Source: Maribacter sedimenticola (lineage in GTDB: Bacteria > Bacteroidota > Bacteroidia > Flavobacteriales > Flavobacteriaceae). From it: a stretch of DNA of 64,000 nt. Below, one piece after another: positions 1 to 8,893 of this stretch; position 1 is the stretch's first letter, and the number at the start of each line of letters is the position of its first letter. Made by a program: the position numbers and the translations under genes. Location of the stretch: positions 62,001 through 126,000 of the forward strand of contig NZ_FZNV01000005.1 of NCBI RefSeq assembly GCF_900188415.1, in the 5' to 3' direction. The notes below the pieces were generated by a model, which worked only from the letters and a program-made list of their open reading frames with translations, had not been told where the DNA came from and made no database searches.

Positions 1-335
1 TCCAAATTACCCTGCGCAAGATTACCAATACTTAGGATAGAGGTTCTTAGTTCATTAACGTAAAACAATGTGTCTTTTTGATAGTCCTCAATAAACACAC
101 CTTCCAGAGCAGTATCCCAAGAAATCAAGGATAATTTTAAACGCTCAATATTGATATGGGTTCCATATTGGTTGTTGATTTTTTTGGTGGCATATTGAGC
201 CAATAACGTTTGTACAAAAGGCAAAGAAAAAATTAGGGTACTAAAAACGCATATCAGTAGCAACACCAATACAATTCTTATCAATATTTTCCTAAGTTTT
301 TTGATAGGGCTATATGTTTTACCTTTGTTATTCAA
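1..335 (-). CDS. tamB: TamB-like (DUF490) translocation/assembly protein, N-terminal part only
   Basis: The first ~111 codons of a protein that continues beyond the left edge. A basic stretch (about residues 4-20) precedes one hydrophobic signal-anchor (about 19-39), followed by NIERLKLSLISWDTALEGV-type sequence. This is the usual opening of Bacteroidota TamB/AsmA-like inner-membrane-anchored proteins that span the periplasm and help deliver proteins or lipids to the outer membrane. In this frame a stop lies two codons upstream, and the only start before the membrane segment is a TTG at 335. The start is therefore non-ATG and only 14 bases from the divergent tsaD start. The family call rests on a short N-terminus and on the common flavobacterial tamB-tsaD neighbourhood. 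Confidence 0.6.
   Translation of the reverse strand, partial: MNNKGKTYSPIKKLRKILIRIVLVLLLICVFSTLIFSLPFVQTLLAQYATKKINNQYGTHINIERLKLSLISWDTALEGVFIEDYQKDTLFYVNELRTSILSIGNLAQGNL
300..327 (+). promoter_or_regulatory. Probable tsaD promoter (TTTG-N16-TAnnTTTG)
   Basis: TACCTTTG at 320-327 fits the Bacteroidota -7 consensus TAnnTTTG exactly, with TTTG at 300-303 in the -33 position. Transcription would begin near 334 and give a leader of roughly 16 bases before the ATG at 350. The element lies inside the first codons of the divergent TamB-like gene. Confidence 0.5.
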
Positions 336-349
336 ATTTTATTCCAAAC

Positions 350-1378
350 ATGCTGGAACACAAACCAATTTACATTCTTGCAATAGAGTCTTCCTGTGAC
401 GATACTTCTGCGGCAGTTTTAATGAACGATAAAGTGCTAAGCAACGTGGTGGCAACCCAAGCTATTCATGAGGAATATGGGGGGGTCGTACCAGAATTAG
501 CATCTAGAGCGCATCAACAAAATATTGTTCCTGTTGTGGACCAAGCAATAGCCAGAGCAAATATCGATAAAAAACAATTATCCGCCATAGCATTTACACG
601 TGGACCTGGTCTTATGGGATCATTGCTGGTAGGCACCTCTTTTGCAAAATCCTTATCATTAGGTTTAGACATTCCTTTAATAGAGGTCAACCACATGAAG
701 GCCCATATTCTGGCCCATTTTATAGCGGACGAAAAGATGACCTCCCCCAAATTTCCTTTTTTGGCCTTGACCATTAGCGGAGGCCATACCCAAGTTGTAC
801 AGGTAAACGATTATTTTGACATGAAAATAATTGGCCAGACCTTGGACGACGCCGTGGGAGAGGCTTTCGACAAAAGTGCAAAAATCTTGGGATTGCCTTA
901 TCCAGGGGGTCCATTAATAGATAAACATGCGGCCAATGGAAACCCACATAAATTTGAATTTCCTATACCAAAGGTTAAAGATTTAAATTTTAGTTTTAGT
1001 GGTTTAAAAACCAATATTCTTTATTTCATACAACGCAATACAAAGGACAACCCCAATTTCATAAACGAGAATTTAGAGGATATCTGTGCATCAATTCAAT
1101 ATACGATTATTGAAATTTTAATGCGTAAATTGAAAAAAGCCGTAAAACAGACAGGTATTAAAGAAGTGGCCATTGGCGGAGGAGTGTCAGCAAATTCCGG
1201 GATACGTAAAGCATTGACAGATGCCCAGGAAAAGTACGGATGGAAAACCTATATACCCCAATTTCAATACTGCACGGATAATGCGGCCATGATAGGAATT
1301 GTTGGGTATCATAAGTTTAAAAATGAAATCTTTTCAAAGCAAGATATCACCGCACAAGCTAGATATGTGATATCTTGA
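350..1378 (+). CDS. tsaD: tRNA N6-adenosine threonylcarbamoyltransferase TsaD
   Basis: Cytoplasmic ASKHA-fold enzyme that transfers the threonylcarbamoyl group to A37 of ANN-decoding tRNAs, acting with TsaB and TsaE. At 342 residues it is full length. It shows the N-terminal ESSCDDTSAAVL nucleotide-binding motif, the metal-binding HxxxH motif (HMKAHILAH) near residue 110, and the GGGVSANSGIR phosphate-binding loop near 285. An in-frame ATG exists at 314, but it lies upstream of the predicted transcription start (about 334) and would add 12 residues not typical of the family, so 350 is preferred. It is followed after 16 bases by rsmE. Confidence 0.95.
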   Translation: MLEHKPIYILAIESSCDDTSAAVLMNDKVLSNVVATQAIHEEYGGVVPELASRAHQQNIVPVVDQAIARANIDKKQLSAIAFTRGPGLMGSLLVGTSFAKSLSLGLDIPLIEVNHMKAHILAHFIADEKMTSPKFPFLALTISGGHTQVVQVNDYFDMKIIGQTLDDAVGEAFDKSAKILGLPYPGGPLIDKHAANGNPHKFEFPIPKVKDLNFSFSGLKTNILYFIQRNTKDNPNFINENLEDICASIQYTIIEILMRKLKKAVKQTGIKEVAIGGGVSANSGIRKALTDAQEKYGWKTYIPQFQYCTDNAAMIGIVGYHKFKNEIFSKQDITAQARYVIS

Positions 1379-1394
1379 TGTTTAAATAGATCAT

Positions 1395-2102
1395 ATGCAA
1401 TTATTCTACAATCCAAATCTGGAAGAAAAAGACACCGCGTTTACATTTGACAGCAGTGAGAGCAAGCATATTGTTAAGGTATTGAGGAAAAAAAATGGCG
1501 ATGAACTAAACATTACCAATGGTAAAGGATTCTTGTTTACCGCCAAAATTATTTCAGACAATGTAAAAAAATGTGAAGTTGAAATTAATTCCTGCAATAG
1601 AACCTACCCAAAAGCATACAGACTACATTTGGCAGTGGCCCCCACTAAAATGAACGATCGTTATGAATGGTTCCTGGAAAAGGCCACCGAAATAGGGGTA
1701 GATGAAATTACCCCCTTGATTTGCAAACGTTCTGAACGCAAAATTGTAAAATTGGACCGTATGCAAAGGGTCATTGAAGCAGCTATGAAACAATCTTTAC
1801 AGACCTATTTACCTAAAATAAACGAACCAATTGCCTTTTCTGAATTTATGGACCAACCTACCAATGGGTTAAAGTTCATAGCGCATTGTGAGGAAACCGA
1901 ACGTCATGAACTAAAACGAAGAATAGCCGCCGATCAAGATGTTACCATATTAATTGGCCCCGAAGGAGATTTTACGTTAAGTGAAATAAAAAAGGCATAC
2001 ACCGTAGGATATCAACCCGTTGCCATGGGCAATACAAGGCTCCGTACAGAGACCGCAGCCATTGTAGCTTGTACTATCGTCGCCTCAATTAACAACGGAT
2101 AA
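1395..2102 (+). CDS. rsmE: 16S rRNA (uracil-1498-N3)-methyltransferase RsmE
   Basis: SPOUT-class methyltransferase that uses S-adenosylmethionine to methylate U1498 of 16S rRNA. The 235 residues are the normal length. There is an N-terminal PUA-like region (about 1-70, with SKHIVKVLRKKNGD), then the knotted SPOUT domain with LIGPEGDFTLSEI (near 190) and MGNTRLRTETAAI (near 215), which form the cofactor-binding knot. It lies 16 bases after tsaD in the same direction and is probably co-transcribed. Confidence 0.95.
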   Translation: MQLFYNPNLEEKDTAFTFDSSESKHIVKVLRKKNGDELNITNGKGFLFTAKIISDNVKKCEVEINSCNRTYPKAYRLHLAVAPTKMNDRYEWFLEKATEIGVDEITPLICKRSERKIVKLDRMQRVIEAAMKQSLQTYLPKINEPIAFSEFMDQPTNGLKFIAHCEETERHELKRRIAADQDVTILIGPEGDFTLSEIKKAYTVGYQPVAMGNTRLRTETAAIVACTIVASINNG

Positions 2103-2167
2103 GGAAATAATTTCAATACTAGACAGGCCCAAAAGTTTTTCCATTACCTAATTTACTAAATTTGGGC

Positions 2168-2812
2168 ATGAAAAAATTTGTGGTCTTAATAGCTATCATG
2201 CTTACATCCATTATACTGCATGGACAAGAAATTGCCATTTTAAAATATAATGGTGGTGGCGATTGGTATGCCAACCCAACGGCATTGCCTAATTTAATTA
2301 AGTTTTGCAATTCCAATATTGGCACCACGTTAAAAAATAAACCGGAAACGGTAGAAGTGGGTAGTACATCTATTTTTCAATACCCATTTTTACACATGAC
2401 AGGCCACGGCAATGTTATATTATCCGATGATGAAATAGAAAATCTGCGTACATATCTTTTATCCGGTGGATTTTTACATATCGATGATAACTATGGTATG
2501 AAGCCGTATATTACAAGAGAAATAAAAAGGCTGTTTCCTAACAAACCTTTAGAGGAATTGGGATTGGACCATCCAATTTTCTCTATAGCATATAAATTTC
2601 CACAAGGGCTACCTAAAATCCATGAACATGACGGTGAACGTCCACAAGCTTTTTCCATTGTTCATAATAACAGGATTGTTCTATTGTTCACCTCCGAAAG
2701 TGATTTAGGTGATGGTTGGGAAGACCCTACCGTGCATAATGACCCAGATGAAATAAGACAAATTGCCTTGAAAATGGGAGCCAATATCATCTCCTATGCT
2801 TTTAAAAATTAA
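2168..2812 (+). CDS. DUF4159 domain-containing secreted protein
   Basis: A 214-residue protein with a cleavable-looking signal peptide (about residues 1-19) followed by a DUF4159 domain. That family has a flavodoxin/glutamine-amidotransferase-like fold and is common in Bacteroidota. Family-type segments seen are FLHMTGHGN, LSGGFLHIDDNYG and HPIFSIAYKFP. No biochemical role is established for the family. A TTG two codons upstream (2162) is in frame, but the ATG at 2168 directly begins the signal peptide and is preferred. The next gene starts 2 bases after the stop, so translation is likely coupled. Confidence 0.85.
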   Translation: MKKFVVLIAIMLTSIILHGQEIAILKYNGGGDWYANPTALPNLIKFCNSNIGTTLKNKPETVEVGSTSIFQYPFLHMTGHGNVILSDDEIENLRTYLLSGGFLHIDDNYGMKPYITREIKRLFPNKPLEELGLDHPIFSIAYKFPQGLPKIHEHDGERPQAFSIVHNNRIVLLFTSESDLGDGWEDPTVHNDPDEIRQIALKMGANIISYAFKN

Positions 2813-2814
2813 CT

Positions 2815-3915
2815 ATGACCGCAAAAACCATTTCTAAAGGAATACTAAGGGCTGTTGGCGTAATGGTGGGTATTGTACTCCTACTCTATTTTCTTTATAC
2901 GATTAGGTCCGTATTGGCCTATTTGACCATTGCGGCCGTGGTGGCACTTATTGGCAGCCCTTTGGTCAGGTTTTTTAGGCTTAGGCTAAAACTTCCAAAT
3001 ATTTTGGCCGTAATAATCACCATGCTTTTAATGGTCGGTATTTTAGCCGGTATTTTTGCCTTGTTCATACCCCTACTCTCGGAACAAAGTAAAAACCTAT
3101 CTCTTTTAGATATAGATGGTTTACAAAAAAGCATTAACACCCTTTACCATCAGATCACCAATTATTTGGGGCTTTCATCCAATATGGTGGAAAATGTCAT
3201 TGACGATGTTAAATTGGAAAGGAATATTTTAGAAGGTCTTGATATTGGGTTTATTCCCAACTTTTTAAACTCATTTCTAACAGTTTTAAGTTCGGCAAGC
3301 ATTGGCTTGTTTTCTGTACTCTTTATTTCTTTTTTCTTTTTAAAGGATAGAAAACTTTTTGAATATGGATTGCTCATATTTGTCCCAAAGGATAAAAAAC
3401 AAGGCACTACAAATTCCATTGAAAAAATAAATGGATTGTTATCAAGATATTTTGTTGGATTATTGTTACAGATTTTCATTCTATTTATAATCTACACCAT
3501 AGTATTGCTCATTGTAGGTATAGAAAATGCGGTGGTTATTGCCTTTCTTTGCGCATTGTTTAATATCATTCCATATATTGGCCCAATTATAGGTGGGGTA
3601 ATGATGTTGACCTTGACTATGACCAGTAACTTGGGTCAAGATTTTAGTGAAATTATCTTACCAAAGACAGGCTATGTGTTAATAGGATTGGTTTTTGGGC
3701 AGCTAGTTGATAATTTTTTCTCCCAACCTTTTATTTTTTCCAACAGTGTAAAATCCCATCCATTGGAAATATTCTTGATCATCATTATTGCAGGTCTTTT
3801 ATTTGGTGTAGTAGGTATGATTGTTGCCATACCGGGATATACCGCAATTAAGGTGATTTTAAAAGAATTTTTATCGGACAATCAAATAGTAAAATCACTC
3901 ACGCAAAATCTATAA
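2815..3915 (+). CDS. AI-2E family transporter (PerM-like permease)
   Basis: A 366-residue inner-membrane protein with several hydrophobic segments: two near the N-terminus (about 10-75), a pair near 140-175, and a block from about 205 to 345. This is the arrangement of the AI-2E/UPF0118 permease family. A soluble loop (about 85-140) follows the N-terminal helices, also as usual. Members have been linked to autoinducer-2 or sodium/proton export, and substrate cannot be assigned here. It follows the DUF4159 gene with a 2-base gap. Confidence 0.85.
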   Translation: MTAKTISKGILRAVGVMVGIVLLLYFLYTIRSVLAYLTIAAVVALIGSPLVRFFRLRLKLPNILAVIITMLLMVGILAGIFALFIPLLSEQSKNLSLLDIDGLQKSINTLYHQITNYLGLSSNMVENVIDDVKLERNILEGLDIGFIPNFLNSFLTVLSSASIGLFSVLFISFFFLKDRKLFEYGLLIFVPKDKKQGTTNSIEKINGLLSRYFVGLLLQIFILFIIYTIVLLIVGIENAVVIAFLCALFNIIPYIGPIIGGVMMLTLTMTSNLGQDFSEIILPKTGYVLIGLVFGQLVDNFFSQPFIFSNSVKSHPLEIFLIIIIAGLLFGVVGMIVAIPGYTAIKVILKEFLSDNQIVKSLTQNL

Positions 3916-3921
3916 ACTTTA

Positions 3922-5103
3922 GTGAATCCTGCAGTTTTAAGTGATGAAGTTCAACAGTTCATTAATGAACATCTATCAACTGACGTTCATAAATTACTGT
4001 TGAAAAAATCCCCTTTTGTAGAGATTACATCCAAAGAATTGGTGGAGCAAATAGAATCCAAGGCAAAAGCAAAGCATAAGTTACCTACTTGGTTCAATAC
4101 GGAAAAAATCTATTACCCCAATAAACTAAACCTTTCCCAAACGTCTTCAGAAATTACGGCCGCTTATAAAGCTTCATTATTGCATGGCTCATCATTAATT
4201 GATTTAACAGGTGGTTTTGGAGTAGATACATATGCTTTTGCCAAAATAATGCAACAGGTAGTCCATATTGAAAAAAATATGATGCTTTCAAAAATTGCAG
4301 GCCACAATTTTGAACAATTGGGTATAGCTAATATTGACTTTCATAATGAGGATGGAGTAGCTTTTTTAAGGTCCAATGACCTTATATATGATTGGATTTT
4401 TATTGACCCCTCTAGAAGAGATAAGGATAACAAAAAAGTCTTCTATTTAAAAGACTGCGAACCTAATATAACTGAACAGTTTGATTTTCTTTTTAGCAAG
4501 GCCAACAACATCATGGTAAAAACAGGTCCTTTATTGGACATTAATAATGGTCTTACCCAAATGGCCCATGTAAAGGAAATTCATATTATTGCCGTGTCCA
4601 ATGATGTAAAGGAGCTGCTATGGATTTTAAACAAGGACTATACCGGTGAGCCACACATTAAAACAATAAATTTCAAAGACGCCAACCCACAACTATTTGA
4701 CTTTATTCTAAGTGATGAAAAAAATGCACTCGCTAATTATTCATTACCTAGACAATACCTCTATGAACCTAATGCTTCTATTTTAAAATCCGGAGCCTTT
4801 CAACATATAGCAAATGCTTTTTCCCTTTATAAACTGCATTTACATTCCCATATATATACCTCGGACAAATTAATTAGTTTTCCAGGTAGGCGATTTAAAA
4901 TTTTGGAAACTTTGGATTATTCCAAAAAATCCATAAAGCAATTAAAATTGAACAAAGCCAATTTAACTACCAGAAATTTTCCAGATACCGTTAAGGAAAT
5001 AAGGAAAAAACTCAAATTAAAGGAAGGCGGATTCAATTATCTCTTTTGTACCACCACCTATGATGAAAGATTAAAAATCCTAATTTGCCAGCAAATCTTT
5101 TAA
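3922..5103 (+). CDS. THUMP-like domain class I methyltransferase (PG_1098 family)
   Basis: A 393-residue protein. The central Rossmann methyltransferase core carries SSLIDLTGGFGVDTYAFA (SAM-binding motif I, about 90-108), an acidic motif II around VHIEKN, and FIDPSRRDKD (about 155) in the catalytic-loop position. The C-terminal ~150 residues match the ferredoxin-like plus THUMP-like domains found with this core in Bacteroidota, suggesting an RNA substrate. The start is GTG at 3922, 6 bases after the permease gene. The target RNA is unknown. It is the last gene of the tsaD-direction cluster. Confidence 0.8.
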   Translation: MNPAVLSDEVQQFINEHLSTDVHKLLLKKSPFVEITSKELVEQIESKAKAKHKLPTWFNTEKIYYPNKLNLSQTSSEITAAYKASLLHGSSLIDLTGGFGVDTYAFAKIMQQVVHIEKNMMLSKIAGHNFEQLGIANIDFHNEDGVAFLRSNDLIYDWIFIDPSRRDKDNKKVFYLKDCEPNITEQFDFLFSKANNIMVKTGPLLDINNGLTQMAHVKEIHIIAVSNDVKELLWILNKDYTGEPHIKTINFKDANPQLFDFILSDEKNALANYSLPRQYLYEPNASILKSGAFQHIANAFSLYKLHLHSHIYTSDKLISFPGRRFKILETLDYSKKSIKQLKLNKANLTTRNFPDTVKEIRKKLKLKEGGFNYLFCTTTYDERLKILICQQIF

Positions 5104-5184
5104 AAAGAAATAGGCCTTATTTATATTTTTTTTAACTATAAGTTTTCTTAAAAATATAGGGAAAAACTATTCTCTACACACCAC

Positions 5185-5219
5185 TATAACGTTTTAGAAA
5201 GCGCAACTACAACGTTATA
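5185..5219. promoter_or_regulatory. Inverted repeat TATAACGTT-N17-AACGTTATA
   Basis: Perfect 9-base arms at 5185-5193 and 5211-5219, lying 306 bases before the first susC start. The half-site TATAACGT recurs at 18058-18065 in front of the second susC. It could be a dimeric regulator site; no T-run follows it, which argues against a terminator. Confidence 0.35.
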
Positions 5220-5251
5220 TTTTTAAAAAATTACATACAATTATCAGTTAT

Positions 5252-5271
5252 AATGTTAAAATTTTAACATT
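5252..5271. promoter_or_regulatory. Perfect 20-base palindrome upstream of susC 1
   Basis: AATGTTAAAA at 5252-5261 is followed directly by its reverse complement TTTTAACATT at 5262-5271. It may be an operator, or simply a chance product of AT-rich composition. A second AT palindrome, ATATTTTAAAATAT, occurs at 18047-18060 before the other susC. Confidence 0.3.
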
Positions 5272-5524
5272 TAAAAATATAAATTCTACTTGGCTTTATT
5301 TTTTAAAAAATCAACAAATACGGGCAGTTCAAGAGTTTTCGTGTAGTTGTTTTTTAAAATTGCCAATTATGGACTCCATAATTTTCATAAATGATTTATG
5401 CCTATTTGACATTTAATTGCTATTATTATATCGGATTTTGATTTTTTTAACATTTGATAGCTCAATCAATTAAACAACAAATCAACTTGCCGAAATTTAT
5501 TTAAACTAACAAACAACAACGATT

Positions 5525-8500
5525 ATGAATCAAAAACGTGATTTCAGGTCGGTAAAGTTCCAAAAAAGGTCTTCCTTTTTTAAATCTGGAATTTTATCGG
5601 CACTCATCTGTCTTGGAGCCCAAATGGCACAGGCAAATGAGAAAACAAAAGCTTCAACAGAATTTGAAGTTAACACAGTACAATCTACAGTTACGGGTAC
5701 GGTAACAGATGAACTTGGAACGCCACTCCCAGGAACCAATGTGGTAGAAAAAGGTACTACGAACGGTACCCAAACAGATTTTGACGGTAACTTTACACTA
5801 AATGTTCAACCAGGAGCAACATTAGTGTTTAGCTATATAGGGTTTCAAGCTAAGGAAGTAGCGGTAAATGGTCAATCCGTCATAAACACTTCCTTATCTG
5901 AAGATGCAGCGGCCTTGGATGAAGTTGTAGTAACAGGATATCAAGTACAGACCAAAAGGGAAACAACAGCTGCAGTTTCTATAGTAGCAGCTGAAGATTT
6001 AGCAGCGGTACCTTCTGGAAACATAGAACAACAATTACAAGGTAGGGTTGCCGGTGTTACCGTATTGACAAATGGTCAACCGGGTACTACAAGTCAAATT
6101 AGGGTTAGGGGTTTTAACTCATTTGGTAACAATGCACCGTTATATGTAGTGGATGGAGTCCCAACGCGAAATGTGGACTTTATAAATCCAGATGACGTAC
6201 AAACCGCAACTGTACTTAAAGATGCGGCCGCCGCCTCTATCTATGGTGCAAGAGCTGCAAACGGGGTAATAGTATATACCACCAAACAAGGATCAAGATC
6301 AAAAAGAAAAACTACCATGACATTAAATGTCAACAGTGGTGTTGTTGACCCAAATGTTGCCGGTGCCCCACAAATGCTAAGTCCGTTAGAAATGGCAAGG
6401 TATACGCATATAGGATATGAGAACAATGCAGCCGCCAATGGTACTGCTGTTCAATATACACATCCGCAATATGGTACCAATGCTACGCCAACAATTCCAG
6501 ACTACTTACATGCAAATGGCCAGAACGGAGTAAGTGCTGCAAATGTAGATTTAGCCGCTGTAAGAGCAGCATATGAATCTGATCCAGATAACACGTTCTT
6601 GATCAGACCTAATTTACAAGGTACCAACTGGTATAAGGAAATTACGCGTATAGCACCCCAGAGCAGGGTTTCTTTAGGATTTGATGGTGGAACGGAAAAT
6701 GGTCGTTTTTACATGGGTATTTCAGCACAAAACCAAGACGGTATAGTTCTGGCCCAGGAATTTTCTCGTTACGCAGCCCGTTTTAATTCTGAATGGGACG
6801 TTACGCCTTGGTTGAGCGTTGGTGAAAACTTTCAGGTTACTTACAGATCTGCTATTGGTATTGCCGGTGGAGCCGGTGGTGTAGAAGTAGCGGATGATGA
6901 ATCTGAAGTTCTTTCCGCTTTTAGAATGCCTACCATAATTCCGGTAAGGGATGAATTTGGCAGCTATGCAAGTACGAAAGCAGCTGGTTTCAACAACCCA
7001 AGAAACCCTGTAAGAAGATTAAAACTTAACAATGGTGATGACAAATCATACAACATTGGTGGATTTGGAAATGTTTATGCATTGATTAAACCTTTAGAAG
7101 GTTTAACCTTACGTTCCAGTCTTGGTGGTAGTTATGGTAATTACCATTATGTAGATTACAACTACAGATATTTAGGGGATTCTGAGCCAGAAGCCAGTAA
7201 CTCATTCGGCGAAGGTAGTGGCTATGGTTTTTCATGGACGTTTACAAATACCTTTAGCTATGAAAAACTTTTTGGGCAACATAAGCTGACCGCTTTTGGT
7301 GGTATAGAGGCATTGAATACCGGAAGAGGTAGAAATATTTCAGGTTTTGGTATCAATCCATTTTCTACAGATTTAGATTTTCAAAGCTTAAGTGTTGTGC
7401 AGAGTCCTGTAGTCCAAAGTAACCAGTTTAAGGGATCTACCTACTTTTCTACTTTTGGAAAGTTAGATTATAACTTTAACGAAAAGTATTATTTAACAGG
7501 TGTACTTCGTCGTGATGGTTCATCTCGTTTTGGTGAAAACAAAAGATATGGTGTTTTCCCTGCAGTTTCAGCCGCTTGGAGGGTTATTGACGAACCATTT
7601 ATGCAAAACCAAGATATCATTTCTGATTTAAAAATTAGAGGTGGTTGGGGTGAAATGGGTAGTGATTCCAACGTATCGCCCAATAACCAATACTCTTTAT
7701 TTGCTTCTGATCGTGGCAATACGTTTTATCCAATTGATGGTCAAAACAGTGGTGCCAACGAAGGATTTGCCGCAAGTAGAATTGGAAATCCAAATGCACA
7801 ATGGGAAACCTCTGAAACAACGAACATAGGTTTTGACCTTTCCATGTTCAATAATAAATTGGAATTTATCCTGGATTGGTGGAAAAAAGACACTAGAGAT
7901 CTTCTTTACCAAGTGCCGTTACCAGGTGTAGCAGGTAATTACGCCGCTTCACCATCAGTTAACATTGGTGGTATGAGCAACAAAGGGGTAGACTTCCAGA
8001 TAATTGGTAGAGGTAATATTACCGAAGACCTTTCTTTTGAAGTAACCAGTACAAATTCATTCCTTAAGAATGAAATTACCGCTTTGGCTCCAGGTATTGA
8101 TGCTTTTGGTGATAACATTGCCTATAGAGGTATAGCACCAATTCGTAATTCCGTAGGAGAATCCATTTCTACGTTCTTCGGTTATAATGTAATAGGATAC
8201 TTCAACTCAGCTGAAGAAGTTGCAAATTCACCAGATCAAGCGGATAAGGCCCTAGGTCGTTTTAGATATGAGGACGTAAACGGTGATGGCGCCATTACTC
8301 CGGACGATAGAACGGTTATTGGTAGTGCAGTACCGGATTTTACCGGTGGTTTGGATTTAATCTTACGTTATAAGAACTTAGAGTTCCAGACCTATTGGTA
8401 TGGTTCCGTAGGTAATGAAATTTTCAACCAATCCAAATGGTTTACTGATTTCTTTGGTACGTTTGAAGGTTCTGCAAAAGGTGTGGCCGCTTATGGTTCA

Positions 8501-8836
8501 TGGACACCGGAATTAGGTAACAATGCAACTGCCCCAATTTGGGAAAGTGCCTCTAACTTAAGTACGAGTGGAGCATCTAACTCCTGGTATGTAGAAGACG
8601 GTAGCTACTTAAGGTTGGTTCAACTGAGAATAGGTTATAATTTCGATGCAGACTTAGTTGAAAGCATGGGACTTAGCAAGTTTTCCGTAGGATTATCCGC
8701 AAACAACATTTGGACAATTACGGATTACAGTGGACTTGATCCACAAGTTGCCGGACCAGATACCAACTTTGGTATAGATGTAGGTAACTTCCCAGTAACT
8801 CCAAGCTACGCAATTACCTTAGAAATAGGCATTTAA
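5525..8836 (+). CDS. SusC/RagA-family TonB-dependent outer-membrane transporter (copy 1)
   Basis: A 1103-residue outer-membrane importer that forms a lidded pair with the downstream SusD lipoprotein and imports a ligand using TonB energy. Order: long basic signal region (about 1-38), CarboxypepD_reg-like domain (about 57-130, VTGTVTDELGTPLPGTNVVE), TonB-box/plug start (DEVVVTGYQ), plug domain (GRVAGVTVL, IRVRGFNSFG, LYVVDGVP, LKDAAAASIYGARAANGVI), then a 22-strand barrel ending in an aromatic-containing strand. There is no STN domain, so signalling through an anti-sigma factor is not indicated. The N-terminus is similar to that of the second SusC (MNxKxDFxSVK...ANEK). The ligand is unknown; no polysaccharide-degrading enzyme is encoded nearby. 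Confidence 0.95.
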   Translation: MNQKRDFRSVKFQKRSSFFKSGILSALICLGAQMAQANEKTKASTEFEVNTVQSTVTGTVTDELGTPLPGTNVVEKGTTNGTQTDFDGNFTLNVQPGATLVFSYIGFQAKEVAVNGQSVINTSLSEDAAALDEVVVTGYQVQTKRETTAAVSIVAAEDLAAVPSGNIEQQLQGRVAGVTVLTNGQPGTTSQIRVRGFNSFGNNAPLYVVDGVPTRNVDFINPDDVQTATVLKDAAAASIYGARAANGVIVYTTKQGSRSKRKTTMTLNVNSGVVDPNVAGAPQMLSPLEMARYTHIGYENNAAANGTAVQYTHPQYGTNATPTIPDYLHANGQNGVSAANVDLAAVRAAYESDPDNTFLIRPNLQGTNWYKEITRIAPQSRVSLGFDGGTENGRFYMGISAQNQDGIVLAQEFSRYAARFNSEWDVTPWLSVGENFQVTYRSAIGIAGGAGGVEVADDESEVLSAFRMPTIIPVRDEFGSYASTKAAGFNNPRNPVRRLKLNNGDDKSYNIGGFGNVYALIKPLEGLTLRSSLGGSYGNYHYVDYNYRYLGDSEPEASNSFGEGSGYGFSWTFTNTFSYEKLFGQHKLTAFGGIEALNTGRGRNISGFGINPFSTDLDFQSLSVVQSPVVQSNQFKGSTYFSTFGKLDYNFNEKYYLTGVLRRDGSSRFGENKRYGVFPAVSAAWRVIDEPFMQNQDIISDLKIRGGWGEMGSDSNVSPNNQYSLFASDRGNTFYPIDGQNSGANEGFAASRIGNPNAQWETSETTNIGFDLSMFNNKLEFILDWWKKDTRDLLYQVPLPGVAGNYAASPSVNIGGMSNKGVDFQIIGRGNITEDLSFEVTSTNSFLKNEITALAPGIDAFGDNIAYRGIAPIRNSVGESISTFFGYNVIGYFNSAEEVANSPDQADKALGRFRYEDVNGDGAITPDDRTVIGSAVPDFTGGLDLILRYKNLEFQTYWYGSVGNEIFNQSKWFTDFFGTFEGSAKGVAAYGSWTPELGNNATAPIWESASNLSTSGASNSWYVEDGSYLRLVQLRIGYNFDADLVESMGLSKFSVGLSANNIWTITDYSGLDPQVAGPDTNFGIDVGNFPVTPSYAITLEIGI

Positions 8837-8893
8837 GAGTTAAAACATAAAATTAACAATACAATATTTAGTAACTTTAAGAAAAAGTAAACT

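Larger units (their letters stand above)
5104..5524 (+). other. Non-coding region upstream of the first susC
   Basis: 421 bases of very AT-rich DNA with no plausible gene on either strand. It holds two perfect dyads (described separately) and, at 5448-5456, TAACATTTG, a TA-N3-TTTG near-match to the -7 box. The last ~25 bases before the susC ATG (ACTAACAAACAACAACGATT) resemble those before the second susC (AACTAAACAACAACTTATT), so the leader is duplicated along with the gene. Confidence 0.6.

Noticed and set aside
314-349. Extended N-terminus of TsaD from an ATG at 314
   Set aside because: The ATG precedes the predicted transcription start and adds 12 residues unlike the family.
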